From Cunninghamia lanceolata (lineage: Eukaryota; Streptophyta; Pinopsida; Cupressales; Cupressaceae): a DNA stretch of 64,000 nucleotides. Every line of letters begins with the position of its first letter. Within the stretch, counting starts at the first letter, position 1. A model generated the notes under the pieces. It was not told the DNA's origin. It saw only the letters and a list, made by a program, of their open reading frames with translations, and ran no database searches. Shown here piece after piece: positions 58,656 to 64,000 of this stretch. Position numbers and translations under genes: made by a program. The stretch spans positions 13,782,001 to 13,846,000 of the forward strand of contig BSBN01001225.1 in NCBI GenBank assembly GCA_027924645.1. Direction: 5' to 3'.

Positions 58656-58789
58656 TGGGCCTCAGAAAATGTTGTTGATGATCCTGAGGGACACATCCAA
58701 GAAACTAGTATGGGGGTTTACATACTGCATGAGCCTTAAACAACAATTCCAAATCTGGTAAAGGATGCAGAACACCAGACAGAGCAGTA

Positions 58790-59177
58790 AGACAGAGTAT
58801 GGAAGATGTACTTTGATGGCTCAAGGAATAGGAATAGATCTGGTGGTGGTGCAATGCGTGTGTCTCCACAAGGTGAAAGATATTTTTCTTCTTTCTTTTT
58901 TGCTTTTTCATGCACAAATAACACTGCTGAGTATGAGGGATTAATCCAAGGTTTGTAGTGGGCAAGAAAGAGGAAAATTGGTTTTTTGCAGGTATATGGT
59001 GATAGTGAACTCATTGTCAATCAGGTGAGAGGGCTACATGTTACAAAAAATGATGTTTTGAAATGCTACAAACGTAGGGTATGGGACATGATCAAGGAGT
59101 TTGATGCTTTCAATCTGATCTCTATTCCAAGGAGTCAAAACTATCATGCAGATAGGTTAGCTGCAATTGGGGCTTAG
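58790..59177 (+). pseudogene. gypsy E plant/archaeal-type RNase H (aRH) between protease and RT
   Basis: All four acidic catalytic positions are visible: Asp of Y-F-D-G-S (58815-58817), Glu of T-A-E-Y-E (58928-58930), Asp of Y-G-D-S-E-L-I-V-N-Q-V (59001-59003) and Asp of H-A-D-R-L-A (59151-59153). C-T-N-N is present. One TAG near 58958 (expected Gln or Trp) and TAG at 59175 interrupt it. It cuts RNA in RNA/DNA hybrids. The position before RT differs from the usual place between gypsy RNase H and integrase in Tat/Ogre elements, but equals gypsy-1. Confidence 0.88.
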
Positions 59178-59411
59178 TTTGATATCCCCAATGATATTCA
59201 AAGAGAGACGGTGCAACCTCATGTAAAAATGGTTGATAGGCCCTCTATACCTGACAATAATATTCATTGGTAGGTTTTTGAGAGTGATGAGCAGATCCTG
59301 CATTTCTTGTTAGAGGAAGATGAGTTTTCCATGATGAATCAGGATAAACTCAAACAATAATATGATGATGGCCAAGTTATTTAGTTAAGGACAAACAAGC
59401 TGCCCAAAGGG

Positions 59412-60530
59412 TTGGTAACCTTGGAATCTATTTTTGGCACTGATGATCAGCTGAAGAAGAGCAAAACTGGCATGCAAATAAAAAAGGAACATTACGAGGA
59501 GCTAGAAATTTTCAAAGCGAAGCTTCTCAAAATAGGAAAAATTTGTTCACCTGAGGATAGGAGGGCTTTTATTGCTCTTTGTCAAGAGTTTGAAGATGTG
59601 TTTACTTGGGATTAATCAGACCTAAAAGGATTTGACCCTCATATTGCCCAGCATACCATAGAGTTAGAACAAGGTACAAAACCTATGAGGTAGAAACAAA
59701 GACCTCTAAACCCGAAGCTGGAGCCCCTGATGATTAAAGAATTGACTAAGCTGATCGAGGGAAAGATCATTTTCCCAATCAAGCATACTTCTTGGGTCTC
59801 CAACCTTGTCCCTGTGAGAAAAAAGAATGGGGAGATTAGGCTGTGTGTCGACTTCAGAGACCTAAATAGAGCCTCCCTAAAAGACCACTACCTGCTGCCC
59901 TCAATGGAGAAAATTCTGTAGGTAGTGGCTGGTTCTAAAAGATTCTCCTTGCTTGACGAATATTTTGGCTATAATCAAGTGTTAGTCAAGGAGGAAGATC
60001 AATTTAAAACTGCTTTCACCACTAAATGGGGCACCATGGCCTACAAAAGGATACCTTTTGGTCTTTCAAATGCTGGTTCTACTTTTCAGAGAGCTATGGA
60101 TATGGCTTTTAAGGGTTTGCTGTATAAATTGGTGCTGGTGTACCTTGACGACATCACAGTTTTTTCTAAGAATGCAGCTGAGCATTTATCCCACTTAAGG
60201 AAGGTATTTGAGAGATGAAAAGAGTTTGGGATATCACTCAATCCCAAGAAATGCATTTTCATTGTGCATGAGGGCAAGCTGCTAGGGCACGTTGTGTCGA
60301 AGGAGGGCATTACCATTGACCCTAAAAGAGTAAAGGCTATTTTGGAGTTGCCTTTACCTAGCCATAAGAAGGGACTACAAAGTTTTATTGGCAGAATTAA
60401 TTTTCTAGGAAGATTTATTCCTAATATTGCAAATCTATTGAAGCCTCTAATGTCTATGTTGAAGAAGAGCACAGTTTTTAGTTGGACAATAGAGGCCAAA
60501 CTCAGCTTTGAGTCCATAAAAGAAGCATTG
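59412..60530 (+). pseudogene. gypsy E reverse transcriptase
   Basis: IIFPIKHTSWVSNLVPVRKKNGEIRLCVDFRDLNRA (59761-59870), FGYNQVLVKEED, IPFGLSNAGSTFQRAMDMAF, the catalytic Y-L-D-D at 60141-60152, HLRKVFER then TGA, LNPKKC-like NPKKCIF and the thumb GLQSFIGRINFLGRFIPNIA. Only point stops (59616, 59691, 59922, 60219) break it. Before RT, 59178-59411 continues the pol linker. Confidence 0.92.
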
Positions 60531-61010
60531 TTAGCTGTGCCAACTTTGGTAAATCCTAACTTCTCCAAAGATTTTATTTTATATGCTTATGGCGGTCTAG
60601 ATACAATCTCTGCGATTCTGGTATAGTAGCAGAGTGATGACTTTGAACACCCAATCGCTTTCTTTAGTCAGGGGCTAGAGGAGTATGAGCAAAGGTATAG
60701 CTTCATTTAAATACATGTCCTTGTAGTGGTAAGGAGCCTCAAGAAGTTTTGGCATCTTGTTTCTAATAACAAGATACATTTGATGGTTGCTCACCCTAGC
60801 ATAAAGGAGTTCCTGTTAAGTAAAGATGTTAATGAGAAAAGGGTTGGTTGGATCACCAAAGTCATGGAATATGACGTGGATATCAAGATAACCAAGCTTG
60901 TCAGAGGTAGAGGACTCAATGAACAACTCGCTATCAATTCTGAAAAAGAAGTAGAAAAAGAACTAGAAAAAGAAGAGGTGCTTCTGACCATTGAAGATGC
61001 TCCTTAGGAT
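60531..61010 (+). pseudogene. gypsy E gypsy-type RNase H, catalytically degenerate
   Basis: FILYAYGGLDTISAIL (no Asp at ADAS position), PIAFFSQGLEEYEQRYSFI then TAA at the expected Glu position, KKFWHLVSNNKIHLMVAHPSIK (TDH Asp is Ala). The fold-defining phrases are conserved while the active residues are not, matching gypsy-1 and gypsy D. A Glu/Lys-rich linker (KEVEKELEKEEVL) leads to integrase. Confidence 0.8.
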
Positions 61011-61046
61011 GATACAGCAGCAGTGGGCACAAGTTAGGTTAATAGC

Positions 61047-62291
61047 ATGACTCAATTTTTACAAACTGGTAAATGTCCAGTAGGTTTAGATAGAACCAAG
61101 AGGAGGTACTTTAGACTACAGTCCATTCCATATGTTTTAATAAATGGCATCCTTTTCAGAAATTATTTTAATGATGTATTATTAAGATGCATTGATAATG
61201 ATCAGACTGACAAGGTGCTGCATGAGTTTCATGATGGAACAATAGGGGGTCATTTTTCCCTAAAGACTATTGCTTGGAAAATAATGAGAGATGGATATTA
61301 CTGGCCTAGCTTATTCAAGCATGCCCATGCATGGGCTAGAAAATGCGTAAAATGTGCCATTTTTGCAAGCAAAGAAAGGCTGCCAACTTTATCTCTGTAA
61401 CCAATTCAAGTAGATCAACCCTTCATGAGATGGGGCATTGATTTTGTAGGTCCCATTAACCCACCATCAAGTGCAGGCCACAGGTGGATACTTACAGCTA
61501 TGGACTATTTCACAAGGTGGACTAAAGTAGTGGCTCTAAAGGAATCCAATGAAAATGTTGTTTTGAATTTTTACCAAGATTTGATATCCAGATTTGGGGT
61601 GCCTGTGTCAATTATCTCAGACAATGCTTTAGCCTTTGTTGGATTAAAGACAACTGATTAGGCTATTAATAATGGGATATATTTGAATACTTCATCAAAT
61701 TATTACCCACAAGGTAATGGTTTGGCTAAATCTACAAATAAAAATCTCATAAGGATTATTAAAAGATCAATGGAGGACAACCAGAGGACTTGACACACTA
61801 ATTTGAAATATGCCTTATGGGTAGACATAATAACTCTCAAGAGGTCTATTGGGAACTCCCCATATATGTTAGTTTATGGGAAAGATGCAAGATTGCCTAT
61901 ATCTATGGAGCTGCCAGCACTTGATATCATGAATTAGCTAGAGATGTTTGAAGAAGATGATCCCATGGCTGTCAAATATTCTCAGCTTATGAAGCTTGAA
62001 GAAATTAGAGACAAGGCTATGAAAACTATGGAGTATCATCAGCTTTAGACCAAAAGAAATTTTGATCAGAAGGCCACTCCCATAATCTTTAGGGAGGGTG
62101 ATATGGTGCTCAAGTGGGATGAGTTGAAGAGCAAACCAGGAAAGTACTCCAAGTTTGACAACATGTGGAGTGGCCCATTTCTCATTGCTGAATGCAAGGA
62201 GCACAATGCATTTCAGTTATCAAATATGGATGGACAAAATTTGCCTATCCCAGTCAATGGGATACACCTAAAGAGGTGTTTTGAGGTATGA
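61047..62291 (+). pseudogene. gypsy E integrase
   Basis: Zinc region H...H (HEFHDGTIGGH) with CVKC; core GIDFVGP (Asp 61440-61442), SDNA (Asp 61620-61622) and GNGLAKST, where the catalytic Glu reads Lys (61728-61730). The C-terminal module WSGPFLIAEC, NAFQLSNMDGQNLPIPVNGIHLKRCFEV ends at TGA 62289-62291. Stops occur at 61398, 61659, 61791, 61935 and 62046. 62292-62587 is a short 3' untranslated stretch with no extra ORF, unlike gypsy D. Confidence 0.92.
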
Positions 62292-62587
62292 GTGCCTTGT
62301 AAATCAGTAGATTAGATTTCTTTCTTTCAATAAGTGCTATGGCACAATAGTTTAGATCCCTTTTTTGTTTTCCCTAAGTGTTGTCTAGCATAGTTGGAGG
62401 AGTTGCTTTCAACATTGTTCTAGTTTTGGTACTCAAGTGTTCTTCACTGCTAATATGCTGAGTTGCTAAGGTTAGGATTGTTTGTCAAGATATATTTTGA
62501 GTCTCTGTATGACTCCATGCCCAATGGATGCTCAGGGCCACTAATCTAATTATTTAGCAAGCAAACATCCCATAGAAGTCACCAAAT

Positions 62588-64000
62588 TGTTGACCTATTT
62601 TTCCTCTTCACAAAGTTAAACAGTTCACCTTGTATTTTCTTTGAAAATCCTTTAGAAGTGACCCTACAGGGTTAAATCCTTCAAATAATTATGCTATACC
62701 TTGTCAAAAAATCCAAAAAATCTCACCTTGAGAATCTTTGCAAAAAACCCAAAAAAACTTAGAAATCTTTTAGCTTCAAGTATTTTCTATCGCTGGGATT
62801 TCTTACTTTCATGCTTGTATTTCAATATGCATTGTTGAATGTACATTCACATATATATTCGCTCATGTATGTTTGGAACATATATTCGCAATATTCAAAG
62901 GCCTAGATACAATCGACAAACATACAAGGATGAATGTACATTTTGCAATGTACATCGGCAAAACATACAAAGGACTTTCGTCAAAGATACAAGGAGATAT
63001 GCATGTGCGATATAGTAAGGTAAGTGTAACAGTGGCTTGTACATTTCGCTTTGTATGTTTGCATATACAAAGCTGATATACAAGGGGTTAAACATTAAAG
63101 CAAAACATGCATCAGGAACATACAAAGAAATGCATACAAAAAGCATTTGTACATCGGCAAATATGCAAGGGTCAATGTGCAAAAGGAGAATATATATTGG
63201 GTTGTATGTTCGCACATACAAGGCTGATATACAAGTCGACATACAAGGCCAAAGATGCAATTGGTGGGGTCCGCTAAATGCACAATGCAATTGTATCTTA
63301 CATACAAGTCACATGGTATGTGTGAGATACAAAGGGTCACATACAAAGAAAAGATGCAAAGGCTTTTGCATATCAGTGACATACAAAGGTGATTGTATGT
63401 CTGATATACAAGAAGAAATATACAAGTGAACAAGTGCAAGGTGGACGCGGTAAAGATAGTTAATTGCATTTGCAAGTCATTTTGGAGTCTGCGCATTGTA
63501 TGTTGGGTTTGTATGTTCCCAACATACAATTGAAACATGCAAAGGAAAAATGTACAGGGCTGACATACATTTGGTGGGGCCCGCAGACATACAAAGCAGA
63601 ATGCACATTAGGCGCTTGCAAAGGAAATATACAAGGAGGAAAAATATGCAAGGTGGACCCAACAGGAAGATCAAAAGCAGTCAATAGTCTCCTAAGTTCC
63701 ATAGTTTGTATATTTTACATGTATATGTGATATACAAAAGAAAGATACAATGGCGACATACAACCCAAACCTGTTATAAAGTTCAAAAGTTGTTGATAAT
63801 CTGCCGGAGTCCACATTGTATGTATGTAGGCAATTACATACGCTGATATACATTTGAATATACAAGGAGGTAGATGCAAAGGAAATATACAAAGTCAACA
63901 TGCAAGGGAAAGTGGTTCAAAGCTGGGGCTCACAGCTTGTATAGTTGCGATTGTATGTTTGCATATACAATCAAATATGCATTCCTAATATACAAGCTGG
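62588..64000 (+). repeat. gypsy E 3' LTR, left 1.4 kb (cut by window end)
   Basis: TGTTGACCTATTTTTCC at 62588 matches 53053. The stem-loop array starts again at about 62890. A 27-bp insertion relative to the 5' LTR is at about 63224-63250. The stem-loops TTGTATGTTCGCACATACAA and TTGTATGTTCCCAACATACAA are unchanged between the copies. Confidence 0.92.

Larger units (their letters stand above)
53053..64000 (+). mobile_element. gypsy E: Ty3/gypsy with early RNase H and hairpin-array LTR (runs past window end)
   Basis: The 5' LTR 53053-56135, PBS, gag, protease, aRH, RT, gypsy RNase H, integrase and 3' LTR from 62588 to beyond 64000. It is inserted into gypsy D upstream of its RT. Pol from about 58140 to 62291 is in one frame with only point stops. 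The 5' flank ends ATGAT, the expected target duplication. Confidence 0.93.

Noticed and set aside
60086..60568. 160-codon minus ORF
   Set aside because: It is the antisense shadow of gypsy E RT, which shows YLDD and thumb motifs on the plus strand.

Overview
This window is plant nuclear DNA made almost entirely of LTR retrotransposons. I found no intact host gene, no tRNA or rRNA, and nothing prokaryotic. The element lineages (plant Ty1/copia; Ty3/gypsy with an extra plant-type RNase H), the tRNA-iMet primer sites, a PPR-gene fragment, the AT-rich base composition and the depth of old nesting suggest a land plant with a very large genome, most likely a gymnosperm. The species cannot be fixed from the sequence. 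Every coding region is broken by stops and frameshifts, and many stops are CAG/CAA-to-TAG/TAA changes, as expected from deamination of methylated DNA.

Layout, left to right. 1-343 is the end of a copia LTR (family 'copia B') inserted into gypsy-1, a 5'-truncated Ty3/gypsy element on + (344-7545). Copia G (+) probably starts at 7577. Its 5' LTR is split by copia A (-, 7600-14822, target duplication CAAGT) and by a LARD-like non-autonomous element (-, 15511-29362, 5.2-kb LTRs, 3.4-kb internal domain without pol, target duplication CATTC). Copia G then has its PBS and gag (29686-30462).

Copia G gag is cut by gypsy D (-), which runs from 30468 to at least 53052. Gypsy D has a 3' LTR, a large extra ORF downstream of pol (31557-35915), a repeat-rich spacer, then integrase, RNase H and RT. 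Its integrase is split by copia C (+, 38390-50303, target duplication CTCCT). The RT of copia C is split by copia B (-, 41589-48505, target duplication GTTTT). This gives four levels: G, then D, then C, then B. Gypsy D is also cut upstream of its RT by gypsy E (+, 53053 to beyond 64000).

Gypsy E and gypsy-1 share an unusual pol order: protease, plant/archaeal-type RNase H, RT, degenerate gypsy RNase H, integrase. The 3.1-kb LTR of gypsy E carries a degenerate tandem array (unit about 105-150 bp) of short stem-loops with TTGTAT.../...ATACAA arms. This array, the early RNase H, the gypsy D extra ORF and the PPR fragment inside the LARD LTRs are the most interesting content. All elements look inactive. 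LTR pairs differ by a few percent by eye, so none is very young.
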